Assembly (NCBI RefSeq): GCF_003323735.1
Contig: NZ_QOIM01000022.1
Span: 115,303-179,302, forward strand
Origin: Streptomyces reniochalinae
GTDB taxonomy: Bacteria; Actinomycetota; Actinomycetes; Streptomycetales; Streptomycetaceae
Length of the DNA stretch: 64,000 bases
Direction: 5' to 3'
The notes beneath the pieces were generated by a model, which ran no database searches, was not told the DNA's origin, and saw only the letters and a program-made list of their open reading frames with translations. Positions 19,740 to 28,010 of this stretch are shown here, piece after piece (positions within the stretch are counted from its first letter, which is position 1; every line of letters starts with the position of its first letter). The translations under genes were made by a program, and so were the position numbers.

Positions 19740-21821
19740 ATGCACCGCTTCCGCGAACCGAACAGGGCGCACGGGCTGCGCGGCGCCCCACCGGTCGCCG
19801 CGCACGTGGCTCTGGCCCTCAACGGGATGGGGAGCTTCGCCTGGGACCTGGCCAGCGGCGAGATGCGCTACGACGACGCCGGGCTCGCCGTGATGGGCTT
19901 CCGGCCCGAGGAGTACGACAACCGGACCGCGACCCTCGCCGAGCGCATGCTCGGCGAGGAACTGCCCGAGATCCAGGCGCGGGTGGACCGCGCGCTGAAG
20001 GAGCACACCGGCTACAGCCTCTACTTCCGGGTACGCCTCCGCGACGGGTCGCTGCGCTGGACCCACTCCCAGGGCACCGTCGTCTGCGACGAGCAGGGGG
20101 AGCCCGCGCACGTCATCGGGATCATCCGCGACGCCAGCCAGGAGCTGCGCGCCGTCGACCAGACGCGGGAGCTGCGGCAGGCCAAGAGCGACCGCCGCAG
20201 GCAGGCCGACATCGTCGGCCACGTCAACGAGGCCCTCGCGCCGACCGTCACGGTGGACGACGTGGCCGAGGCACTGAGCACCGACCTGCTGCTGCGACGG
20301 CTCGGCGCCTCCAGCATCCTGCTCGGGCTGGCGGAAAGCGGCCGCATGGGGCTGGTGGGCGCCAATGGCGTGCCCGAGGGGCTGATCCGCGACTTCCACC
20401 TGGCCCGGATCGCCGAGCCGCTGCCGCTGAGCGAGGCCGTCCGCACCCGCAAGCCCGTCTTCGTGACCGACCGCGAGGAGTTCGCCCGGCGCTACCCGGG
20501 GCTCGGCGCCTATCTGCGGGCCGTACCGAAGTCCACCGCCGCCGTCTACCTGCCGCTGATCGCGCACGACACCCCCATCGGCGCGCTCGGCCTCACCTAC
20601 GACGGCAAGACCCGCTTCACCCACGACGAGCGGACCGTACTGACCGCGCTGAGCAGCACCATCGCCCAGTCGCTCCAGCGCGCTCTGCTCTACGACCAGG
20701 AGCACGAGCTGGCCACGGGGCTCCAGACGGCGATGCTGCCGGGGCACATCCCGCACGTGCCCGGCCTGTCCATGGCCACCCGCTACCGCCCGGCGCGCGC
20801 CAGAGGCGGGATCGGCGGCGACTGGTACGACGCCGTCACCCTGCCCGACGGGCGCATCGCCGCCGTCGTCGGCGACGTGCAGGGACACGACGTGACGGCC
20901 GCCGCCGTGATGGGCCAGCTGCGCATCGCCCTGCGGGCCTACGCCGCCGAAGGGCACCCGCCCACGACCGTGATGGCGCGGGCCTCCGCCTTCCTCGCCG
21001 AACTGGACACCGACAGGTTCGCCACCTGCCTCGTCGTCCTGCTCGACCCGCACACGGGCCACGCGGTCAGCGTCCGCGCCGGCCACCTGGACCCGGTACT
21101 GCGCCGCCCGGACGGCAGCTGCGTCTGGCTCAACACCCCCGGCGGCCTGCCGCTCGGGCTGACCGCGCCGTCCACCCAGCCCCCCTACACGAGCGCGGAG
21201 ACGGTACTGGATCCCGGAACCACCCTGCTGCTGTGCACCGACGGCCTCATCGAGTCCCGTACCAAGGACATCGACCAGGGCCGCGACCAGCTCATCGACG
21301 CCGTCAGAACCGGGCCCCTGCGCCCCGACCCGCTGGCCGACCACCTGCTCCACACGATGGGCGCCTTCACAGGCCAGGAGGACGACGTCGCACTGCTGCT
21401 GCTCAGGCAGGCCGCCGGCAGGCGCCACACCGCACCCCAGATGGCCGTCACCATCACCACCAACGACCCGCTCTCGCTCCAGGCCGCCCGCCAGGCCCTG
21501 CGCACCGCACTGCACCGCTGGTCCCTGGACGACCTCAGCGACACCGCCCAACTCCTCGCCAGCGAGATGGCCACCAACGCGCTGCTGCACACCGAGGGCG
21601 ACGCCACCCTGACGGCCAGACCGGTGCGCACCGGGGGCCGCGCCCTGCGCATCGCCGTCACCGACACCTCACCCGCCTCCCCGCACCGCCGCGCCGCCAC
21701 CGAACAGTCCACGTCGGGCCGCGGTCTCGTCCTCATCGAGGAACTGGCCACCGACTGGGGCGTCGAGCCGCGCGGCAACGGCAAGCGCGTCTGGTGCGAG
21801 ATCCCGCTCGAAGTCCGCTAG
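19740..21821 (+). CDS. PAS-GAF-SpoIIE-HATPase serine phosphatase (RsbU type)
   Basis: A 693-residue cytoplasmic regulator. Domains in order: a PAS domain (about residues 25-125, GSFAWDLASGEMRYDD), a GAF domain (about 150-310), a PP2C-type SpoIIE phosphatase (about 340-560, with GGDWYDAV, VVGDVQGHDV, LCTDGLIES and EDDVALLLL supplying metal-binding acids), and an RsbW-like HATPase (about 580-690, ASEMATNALLHTEG, SGRGLVLIEELATDWG). Such fusions are typical of Streptomyces. They are thought to control anti-sigma factor networks by dephosphorylating antagonists. The ATG follows GGGAGAGAG. The input signal is unknown. Confidence 0.9.
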   Translation: MHRFREPNRAHGLRGAPPVAAHVALALNGMGSFAWDLASGEMRYDDAGLAVMGFRPEEYDNRTATLAERMLGEELPEIQARVDRALKEHTGYSLYFRVRLRDGSLRWTHSQGTVVCDEQGEPAHVIGIIRDASQELRAVDQTRELRQAKSDRRRQADIVGHVNEALAPTVTVDDVAEALSTDLLLRRLGASSILLGLAESGRMGLVGANGVPEGLIRDFHLARIAEPLPLSEAVRTRKPVFVTDREEFARRYPGLGAYLRAVPKSTAAVYLPLIAHDTPIGALGLTYDGKTRFTHDERTVLTALSSTIAQSLQRALLYDQEHELATGLQTAMLPGHIPHVPGLSMATRYRPARARGGIGGDWYDAVTLPDGRIAAVVGDVQGHDVTAAAVMGQLRIALRAYAAEGHPPTTVMARASAFLAELDTDRFATCLVVLLDPHTGHAVSVRAGHLDPVLRRPDGSCVWLNTPGGLPLGLTAPSTQPPYTSAETVLDPGTTLLLCTDGLIESRTKDIDQGRDQLIDAVRTGPLRPDPLADHLLHTMGAFTGQEDDVALLLLRQAAGRRHTAPQMAVTITTNDPLSLQAARQALRTALHRWSLDDLSDTAQLLASEMATNALLHTEGDATLTARPVRTGGRALRIAVTDTSPASPHRRAATEQSTSGRGLVLIEELATDWGVEPRGNGKRVWCEIPLEVR

Positions 21822-21984
21822 GCGGATTCGACCGGAACATCGGGCGACTCGCCGAGCGGCGGCGCGTCGTCGCGGTGGTGAGGGAGCCGGGCTGCCGCCA
21901 ACCCCTTCCGCTCGCGCGTCGGGGAGGGCGGGGGATTCGGCCGCGTGAGGCCGGGCACCCGCCTCGCAGTTGCCCCACGCGGCG

Positions 21985-23697
21985 ATGTCAGCGACCCGAA
22001 AGGCGGCAGTGCACACCACAGCGCGCACCACTGCGCACACAGCTACGGACACCGACCGGAAGCCGGTCAAGGTCAGCATCGTCGTGCCCACCCACGACAC
22101 GGGCGAGACGGTGCTGACCGGACTCCGCTCCTTCCTGGCGCAGAGCATGCCGCGCTCCGAGTTCGAGATCATCTATGTGGACGACGAGTCGAGCGACGAC
22201 ACCGCCGCGCTGCTCGAAGCCGAGATAGCCAGGCAGGGCGCCCAGGAGACGGCCCGCGTGCTGCGGATCGACCACTCGGGCTGGCCGGGGCGGCCACGCA
22301 ACGTCGGTACCGACGCGGCGCGCGGCGAGTTCGTCCACTACGTGGACGACGACGACTGGCTGGCCCCCGAAGCGCTGGAGCGCACCTACGCGCGAGCGCG
22401 CGAGACCGGCGCCGACATCGTGATCGGCCGGATGGCCGGGCACGGACGGCAGGCGCCGCGCGCCCTGTTCGAGAAGCCGATGGCCTCCTGCGACCTGCGC
22501 GAGGACACCGCACTGCTGGCCTCCATGACGGTGCACAAACTCTTCAGGACGGACTTCCTGCGGGCACACGGGCTGCGCTTCCCCGAGGGGAGGGTGCGCC
22601 TGGAGGACCACATGTTCACCCTGCGGGCCTTCCTCCTCACCGACCGGGTCGCCACCGTCCACGACTACACCTGCTACCACTGGGTGCGGCACGCCGACGG
22701 CCGGCACAACGTCAGCTACGAGCGGATCGACCCCGCCCCCTACGTCGACAGCATCCGCAAGGTCCTCGCGATCCTCGACGCGCCGGACACCCACGTCCCC
22801 GCGGGCCGCCACCGCAACCGGCTGACCGCCAAGTGGTACGGCAAGAAGGCGCTGGAGAGGATCGCCGGGCGGCGCCTGCTCGACCAGCCCGCCGAGCGCA
22901 GGGCCGCCTGGTTCGAGGCGGTCGGCGCCCTGGCCGCCGAGCTGCCGGAGGAGGCGGACACGGCGCTGCCCACGCGGCTGCGCGTCGTCGCCGCCCTGGC
23001 CCGCCACGGCGACCTGGCACTGGCCGAGGAACAGGCGTCGTTCGAGGCCGGCGTCGTCCAGCGGCCGCGGGCGGAGTCTGCCCGGTGGCAAGACGGTGCG
23101 CTGCGGATGCGGTGCACCTCCTCGCTGGTGCGGGAACGCGGCAGGGGGCGCGCCGCCGCACCGCTCGTCTTCCTGCGGCCCGACGAGCACCGTCTCCGGC
23201 TGCGCCTGCCGCCCCGCGTCGCGGCCGTGGAGGCGGCGGCCGAGGTGGCCGACTTCGCCAAGGCGGTCCGGCGCAGCAACGTGCGCGGCCAGCTGCGGCA
23301 CCGCGAGGGCGGCACCGTGCTGAGCGTCCCCACCACCTGGCAGGTCGACGAGGTACCGGCCGAACAGGCCGCGGCGGGCCGCGGCCTCTGGAGCCGGCTG
23401 CGGAACCTGTGCGCGAAGGCCGCCGCCCGGCTGCGGGGCCGGGCCGGGGAACCGGGCGCGCGCACCCTGCGCTACACCGCGGAGTTCACTCTCGACCCCG
23501 CCACCGCCGACCACGGCCGCCCCCTCGCCCCCGGCACCTGGGACGTCCACTTCCAGCTCGGGGTCGGCGGCTGGCGCACCTCCAAGCCCCTTCGGGGGCA
23601 CACCATCCAGGTGCCGGACGACGCGGCCTCCGCCCCGCCGCCGGGGGAGCGGCAGCCGCGCGGAGGCCGCGAGCTGGAGAGCGCCGCCCTGTCCTGA
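21985..23697 (+). CDS. Family 2 glycosyltransferase with C-terminal extension
   Basis: A 570-residue protein. The GT-A domain (residues 30-240) starts with VSIVVPTHDTG and holds YVDDESSDDT and the metal-binding HYVDDDDWL, then a region around LEDHMFTLRAF. The rest is a long C-terminal domain like that of teichoic-acid or cell-wall glycosyltransferases of the TarS type. It probably transfers a sugar to a cell-wall polymer or other surface glycan. The ATG at 21985 has no clear ribosome site, and the TTG at 21970 is an alternative. The C-terminus is Arg/Ala-rich. Confidence 0.85.
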   Translation: MSATRKAAVHTTARTTAHTATDTDRKPVKVSIVVPTHDTGETVLTGLRSFLAQSMPRSEFEIIYVDDESSDDTAALLEAEIARQGAQETARVLRIDHSGWPGRPRNVGTDAARGEFVHYVDDDDWLAPEALERTYARARETGADIVIGRMAGHGRQAPRALFEKPMASCDLREDTALLASMTVHKLFRTDFLRAHGLRFPEGRVRLEDHMFTLRAFLLTDRVATVHDYTCYHWVRHADGRHNVSYERIDPAPYVDSIRKVLAILDAPDTHVPAGRHRNRLTAKWYGKKALERIAGRRLLDQPAERRAAWFEAVGALAAELPEEADTALPTRLRVVAALARHGDLALAEEQASFEAGVVQRPRAESARWQDGALRMRCTSSLVRERGRGRAAAPLVFLRPDEHRLRLRLPPRVAAVEAAAEVADFAKAVRRSNVRGQLRHREGGTVLSVPTTWQVDEVPAEQAAAGRGLWSRLRNLCAKAAARLRGRAGEPGARTLRYTAEFTLDPATADHGRPLAPGTWDVHFQLGVGGWRTSKPLRGHTIQVPDDAASAPPPGERQPRGGRELESAALS

Positions 23698-23787
23698 GGG
23701 CTCGATGTGCGAAGAGGCACCGCACCCGGGCGCAGAGGGGTCTCGGCCGGGGCGCGGTGCTGTCGGGCCGACGGAATCGACCGGCGT

Positions 23788-24066
23788 TCAGACCTCTTCG
23801 GGATCCGGTTCGGAGTCCAGCTCGAAAGTGAAATACATGCTCATCACGTAGGGCTGGTCCTCGTCGCACATGTGGTCCCAGGAGACGTCCGTCAAACGGA
23901 TGTCGTGGTTCCTCACCCACTCATGGGCTTTCCTGAAGACGTCCGCGGCTGTCGCACCGAGGATCAGCTTCTTGGCTATGGGATACACGCCGGTCTCGTC
24001 GTCCGCGTCGTCGAAGTCCTCTGGAACGTCCAGACAGAAGTCGGAATCGCGTGCCACGGGACGCAC
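23788..24066 (-). CDS. Small acidic hypothetical protein
   Basis: A 92-residue, strongly acidic protein that I do not recognise. The N-terminus contains DVPEDFDDADDETG. The core (AADVFRKAHEWVRNHDIRLTDVSWDHMCDEDQPYVMSMYFTFEL) looks like one small alpha/beta domain. The size and acidity resemble immunity proteins, but no toxin gene is next to it. It lies at the junction between the chromosomal genes and the conjugative element. The start is GTG at 24066. Confidence 0.6.
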   Translation of the reverse strand: MRPVARDSDFCLDVPEDFDDADDETGVYPIAKKLILGATAADVFRKAHEWVRNHDIRLTDVSWDHMCDEDQPYVMSMYFTFELDSEPDPEEV

Positions 24067-24348
24067 CCTTCCAGTCGGTTACCGGGACGAGTCGACACAG
24101 ACCGCTTCTCTGAGTGGGCCCACATCGTTACGTGGCGGCGGGCCTCCACCCCACCTGGTGCGGGAACAGTACGGGCATCAGATCGGGTCGACCACGCACC
24201 CGCTCAGAGGCAGGGTCCCACATAGCATCGTGGCTTGGCGGTTCCGTTATCACCGATCGCCGGGCCTCTCCAAACCGTAGGCTTGGAAGACGATGACTCA
24301 CTCCCGAGCGAAGTGAGTTCTCCATGACTGAACTGCTCGTATACCCAG
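24067..24348. other. Junction region, no gene seen
   Basis: No supported gene, tRNA or attachment site could be identified. A 7-base inverted repeat (ACTCACT and AGTGAGT, near 24297-24316) could form a weak hairpin. If the neighbouring conjugative element has a left end, it is probably here or just to the right. Confidence 0.35.
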
Positions 24349-24558
24349 GGACCAGCCCGCGTGCGCGGGGACCACTCAGTCCTGGTAACCGTCCTTACCG
24401 GGAGTGAGGGACCAGCTCCGCGTGCGCGGGGACCACTACATGATCGTGTGGATCGAGGAGGCGGCGAAGGGACCAGCCCCGCGTGCGCGGGGACCACGAT
24501 CTCGACCCGGACATGGACGCGGTCGGCCGGGGACCAGCCCCGCGTGCGCGGGGACCAC
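24349..24558 (-). CRISPR. Orphan four-repeat type I-E-like CRISPR array
   Basis: Four copies of a 28-base repeat (24349-24375, 24409-24436, 24470-24497, 24531-24558) are separated by three 33-base spacers. Read on the minus strand the repeat starts GTGGTCCCCGC and ends GCGGGGCTGGTCC, the type I-E pattern with a CCCCGC/GCGGGG stem. The copy at 24349 lacks one base and the copy at 24409 has a substitution. Decay at that side marks it as the leader-distal end and supports minus-strand orientation. No cas gene is adjacent; the nearest locus is 26 kb away and uses other repeat variants. Confidence 0.88.
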
Positions 24559-24576
24559 ACGTACTCCGAAATAAGT

Positions 24577-25503
24577 TCAGCGCCGCGGGCGGGAAGCCGT
24601 CCGCGCGGTGGCGAAGGCGTCGGCGCGGGCCGCCGGGGCGGCGGGTGTCGCGCTCGGCCGGGGCCGGGGGTGTGTCGTGCGGATACGGGCGGCTTGGGCA
24701 CGCCTGGCACCGGGGCCGCTGTGCGCGGCGCGGTGGAGGGCGGCGGAGACGGCCGCGTGCTTCGCGTCCAGCGGGGTGGGAGCGCCCGTTCGCGGCTGGG
24801 CGCGGGCGGTGACCGGTTCGAAGCGGACGAGGTGCTCGATGTCCCGGTGGATCATGTGGCGCTCGCGTACGACGGGCGTGGGGTCGTTCAGCGCGGTGGC
24901 GGTGGCGGCGATGAGGTGGCTGGGGGTGTCGGAGCTGAAGGTCGCTTCGGCTCGGGTGAGGTATCCCTCCGGCCCGGCCCACAGCACCACGGTCTCGTCC
25001 TCGCGGCCGTAGCTGCGGGTGTCGATTCAGGCCCCGGCCTGCCCATCGGGTGCCCGTAGTTCCACCGTGCCGGGCTCGGAGGCCCGCAGCCTCTCCCACC
25101 CCGCGTCGAGCAGCGGCTCGACGCTGTCGGCCCAGTAGATCGATGGCCGCGCGAGGAAGTGCCTCCCGTCCGGTTTCCAGTCCCGCGCCAGCGCACTGGT
25201 GAAACCGGCGGTGATCTCCGGTGGAAAGTTCTGGTTGAAGAGGGCCGTCCAGCGGACGGGGCCGACGGCGTCCTCGGCTGCGGTGATTTTGACGGGGTCG
25301 TAGTCGTCGCCGAACCAGCCGATCCTGATCCGGCCGTCAGGGCTGGTGTGCAGAAGTTGGCAGAGATTGTCGTCGTCGGGGTCGTGGCGGGGCCAGTGGC
25401 TGACCGGGGTGAAAGCAGGATCACCGGAGAAGCCCATTCCGGCGAGGTAGCGCGGGGTGACTCGGTACTCGCGCCAGCGCTCGTCCTCTGGCTGATCAGA
25501 CAT
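24577..25503 (-). pseudogene. DUF317 protein interrupted by an in-frame TGA
   Basis: The ATG at 25503 opens a frame with a DUF317-type sequence (YLAGMGFSGDPAFTPVSHWP, then WTALFNQNFPPEITAGFTSALARDW and YWADSVEPLLDAGWE). It stops at a TGA at 25027-25029. The same frame continues directly with IDTRSYGREDETVVLWAGPEGYLTRAEATFSSDTPSHLIAATATALNDP, which is also DUF317 sequence, down to 24577. Intact relatives read through this point, most likely with tryptophan. A TGG-to-TGA change is the simplest explanation. DUF317 proteins are common in Streptomyces conjugative elements; their role is unknown. Confidence 0.75.
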
Positions 25504-25531
25504 GAAAAGCGTTCCGTTTCGAGGAAGTCGG

Positions 25532-25996
25532 TCAGCGCACGCGCCGCGGACGCTGTTGCGGCGCGGATGCATTCGGGGCCGGTGCGGCCGGTTGGATACG
25601 GCGGCTGGGGGCGGGAGCGGAGCGGGCACGTGCGGCGTGAGCCCGGCGCACGTGCGGGTCGCCATCCGTCTGCTGATGTTCGTGTTGCAGGCGCCGGGCT
25701 GCGGCGTTGTAGGCGGCGTGATCCTGCCGTTCACCGACGGACAGCAGATAGATCTCCCGCTTGTGCTGGGAGGAGGCGGGCGCGTCGCGGTACTGGATGA
25801 CCATCCGCCACCTGGTCTGCGGGTCGACGTAGACCTTGTGGCAGCCCGCCAACTCCCGCTGCAGCGCCGCGCCGCGTTCGTTGCCGTGCACCAGGTGCTG
25901 GAGTTCGAGCAGAGCCAGGTCCCGGATCTTCTCCGGCGCATCGTGCAGGTCGGCGAGGGCTTCGGGGTGGGCGGCGAAGGCGTAGCGGGCGCTCAC
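25532..25996 (-). CDS. RelE/ParE-like protein
   Basis: A 154-residue protein. Residues 1-100 resemble the RelE/ParE toxin fold: helices FAAHPEALADLHDAPEKIRDLALLELQHL, then strands KVYVDPQTRWRMVIQYRD and REIYLLSVGERQDHAAY. The last 50 residues are Arg/Ala/Pro-rich and probably disordered. The GTG start overlaps the stop of the upstream gene (GTGA), so the two are co-translated. No recognisable antitoxin lies beside it. It could be a toxin whose partner is the unknown upstream protein, or a domesticated relative. Confidence 0.6.
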   Translation of the reverse strand: MSARYAFAAHPEALADLHDAPEKIRDLALLELQHLVHGNERGAALQRELAGCHKVYVDPQTRWRMVIQYRDAPASSQHKREIYLLSVGERQDHAAYNAAARRLQHEHQQTDGDPHVRRAHAARARSAPAPSRRIQPAAPAPNASAPQQRPRRVR

Positions 25997-26775
25997 GCCA
26001 GCCCCCTGGAGCGGGCATGAACCGTGCCGGGCGCCGCAGTGATCCCCGGGAGGGACGGCTGCGTGCTGGCCGTGACGCTGGTCGTGGTCCGGGTAAGGGC
26101 GGCGGCGGCACGCCGGTCGACGGGATCGCGTGCGGGCGCCGGGGCCAGGGGCAGCGGTGTGTCCCGGGCCCGCAGCCATGCGTCGGCCGCCTCGGCGCTG
26201 GTGAACGCCCCCTCGCGCACCGTGTACGTGTCCAGGGATGGCGCGGTCTCTTCCAGGAAGAGCCGGTAGGGCCGCTCGGCCGAGTCAGGGTGGGCGTCGT
26301 GGACGAGCGCGTTGACCTCGACGCCGTCCCGGAAAGTGCCCGGGTTGTGCGTGTAGTCCTCCAGCAGCGTGTACCGGCCGCCGGGGTTGGCGCGCAGCCG
26401 GTCCTCCACCTGGGAGGTGAGCGCATCGGCCGGGCGCGGGCCGGGCACGGCGCCCAACTCGATCGCCTCGGGCGGGCAGCCACGGTTGCTCAGCCAGTTC
26501 TGCGTGAACGGCACGGTCGGCTGCCGGGCGGAATCGAAGGCGAAGGTGCCCTCGGCGGAGTCGCGCTGGATGTGCATACCGACGTACTCGGCCGAGCCGG
26601 GGACGTCGTCCCAGATCGCGGCACGGTCGTAGAACAGCAGGTAGCTGTCGTCGGCGGTGTGGTGCGCGGCCAGCTCCGTGTACATGTCGTCCCACTGCGT
26701 CGCGCTCAGGAAATCGCCCTCGACGGCGCCGGAAGCGGGCTCGAAGCCGTCGAGGCGGTAGTCCGGGCCCCTCAC
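25993..26775 (-). CDS. Hypothetical protein of the conjugative element
   Basis: A 260-residue protein without recognised motifs or membrane segments. The first 200 residues look globular (LSATQWDDMYTELAAHHTADDSYLLFYDRAAIWDD, later RYTLLEDYTHNPGTFRDGVEVNALVHDAH). The C-terminus is Ala/Pro/Thr-rich. Its stop overlaps the start of the RelE-like gene by four bases, so the two products are probably made in step. It may be the partner of that gene, which would be an unusual antitoxin size. Confidence 0.55.
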   Translation of the reverse strand: MRGPDYRLDGFEPASGAVEGDFLSATQWDDMYTELAAHHTADDSYLLFYDRAAIWDDVPGSAEYVGMHIQRDSAEGTFAFDSARQPTVPFTQNWLSNRGCPPEAIELGAVPGPRPADALTSQVEDRLRANPGGRYTLLEDYTHNPGTFRDGVEVNALVHDAHPDSAERPYRLFLEETAPSLDTYTVREGAFTSAEAADAWLRARDTPLPLAPAPARDPVDRRAAAALTRTTTSVTASTQPSLPGITAAPGTVHARSRGLA

Positions 26776-26871
26776 GCCGCCCTACCTTCTTGAGCGCGTC
26801 CCGGGAGTTCGCGACTCTGGGACAGCGCGGGTGGGGCAGGGATGGTTTTCATGCTGGCTGCCCTCGATGGC

Positions 26872-27477
26872 TCAGGTGGCCACCTCGTACTCCGCCAGGT
26901 CCGGGGCGGCCAGCAGACGGTGGTTCGGCCGGGACGGCCTGGTGGTGCACGCGCTGAACGGGCCATCCGGCGCCCGCAGTTGCATCAGCCCGGGGTCCAG
27001 GTGGTCGCGGTGCCACAGGGAGGGCCCGGCGAGCCCGGCCTCGGCATCGGTGAACTGCTGCCAGGCCAGCCACAAAGCGTGCAGCCGCGCGACGGCCTCG
27101 GGGTGCTCGCTCCACTGCGCACACCAGGGGCGGGTGGAGGTGATCTCGCGTCCGTAGACCGGCAGCAGCAGATCCTCCACCCACACCTTCAGCGCCGCCA
27201 ACTCCTCGGCATACGCCTGACCAGCCATCGCCAGAATGAACACGGAAGACCCCTCGGCAGGGCCACTCCCGCTGCTTGGAGTTGTACCGGCTCCCGGGCC
27301 GGGCCCTCCCGCCTCGTCGTCGGGCGGCGACGGCTGCTCGTCGGTGAGACGGGCGAGGGTCTCACCCTGCCTGCGGGTCTCGGCGACCAGACCACTGACC
27401 GTGGAGACGAGGTCATCCAGGTCGTGGTCCGGTATCCGTACCGGCTCATGCTCCTCGGCGGACTCCGACATCGACAT
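26872..27477 (-). CDS. DUF4913 domain protein
   Basis: A 201-residue protein. An acidic, flexible first half holds a short coiled segment (DLDDLVSTVSGLVAETRRQGETLARL). The DUF4913 domain covers about residues 80-180, with LKVWVEDLLLPVYGRE, WCAQWSEHPEAVARLHALWLAWQQF, WHRDHLDPGLMQL and DGPFSAC. DUF4913 genes are a marker of SCO6880-type conjugative clusters in Streptomyces; their function is not known. The ATG at 27477 has AAGGGG upstream; ATG 27471 is an alternative. The frame stays open to 27873 without a convincing start. Confidence 0.75.
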   Translation of the reverse strand: MSMSESAEEHEPVRIPDHDLDDLVSTVSGLVAETRRQGETLARLTDEQPSPPDDEAGGPGPGAGTTPSSGSGPAEGSSVFILAMAGQAYAEELAALKVWVEDLLLPVYGREITSTRPWCAQWSEHPEAVARLHALWLAWQQFTDAEAGLAGPSLWHRDHLDPGLMQLRAPDGPFSACTTRPSRPNHRLLAAPDLAEYEVAT

Positions 27478-28010
27478 CCCCTTCGTCGCTCGGGTGTGGG
27501 AGCGTCGAGGATGCGGGGAACGAGCGGTTTGGTCTGGCCGGGGAAGCAGGTATAGAAGGCGCGTTTCCGTGCCAGGACGCGGCGGAGGCCGGAACAGGGC
27601 AAAGCCGAGCGGCCGTGTGGCGAGCCAGCCCTCGATCGCGGCTCGTTGGCCAGCGCAGGTGCCCGGAGCCGGGGCCTCATGGCACGACCGTGCAGCGCGG
27701 GCGCACGACCACCTCGTGCGCTGACATGAGGTCCCGTCACTGGCTCTTGGCCCCCATAGTTGCCTCAAGGGTTCCCGGAGAGCGGCGCCCTCGTAGGCGC
27801 ACCGCGCGATGACTGGCCAGAACGCGGAGGGGTTGTACGGCGCGTCCGGAAAATGGCTGTACCGCACAAACATGGCTTGAATGCTTGCCGTGCGGCAAAT
27901 CTTTCGGCCTTGGTGCGGACTATCCCTAGAGGCGGAAGTTGCTGCCGTGTCAGCGTGCGGTCACCGCCGGTCAGTGGGGCCGGTGAGGGTGATTTCTTCC
28001 TGGGGGGAAG
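27478..28010. promoter_or_regulatory. Divergent region between the DUF4913 and RHS genes
   Basis: This 530-base gap holds no gene that I can support. It should contain the promoters of the leftward DUF4913 operon and the rightward RHS gene. GGGGGGAAG at 28000-28009 is the RHS ribosome site. The minus-strand frame continuing up from DUF4913 to 27873 could be a decayed extension. Confidence 0.4.

Noticed and set aside
18191..22117. Plus-strand frame of 1308 residues
   Set aside because: It runs through DUF1360, dps and the SpoIIE gene in another phase, and its sequence is Arg/Pro/Gly-rich without domains.
24067..24348. tRNA or attachment site at the left edge of the element
   Set aside because: No cloverleaf with a GGTTCGAAT-type T-loop could be found, and no direct repeat with the right side was seen by eye.
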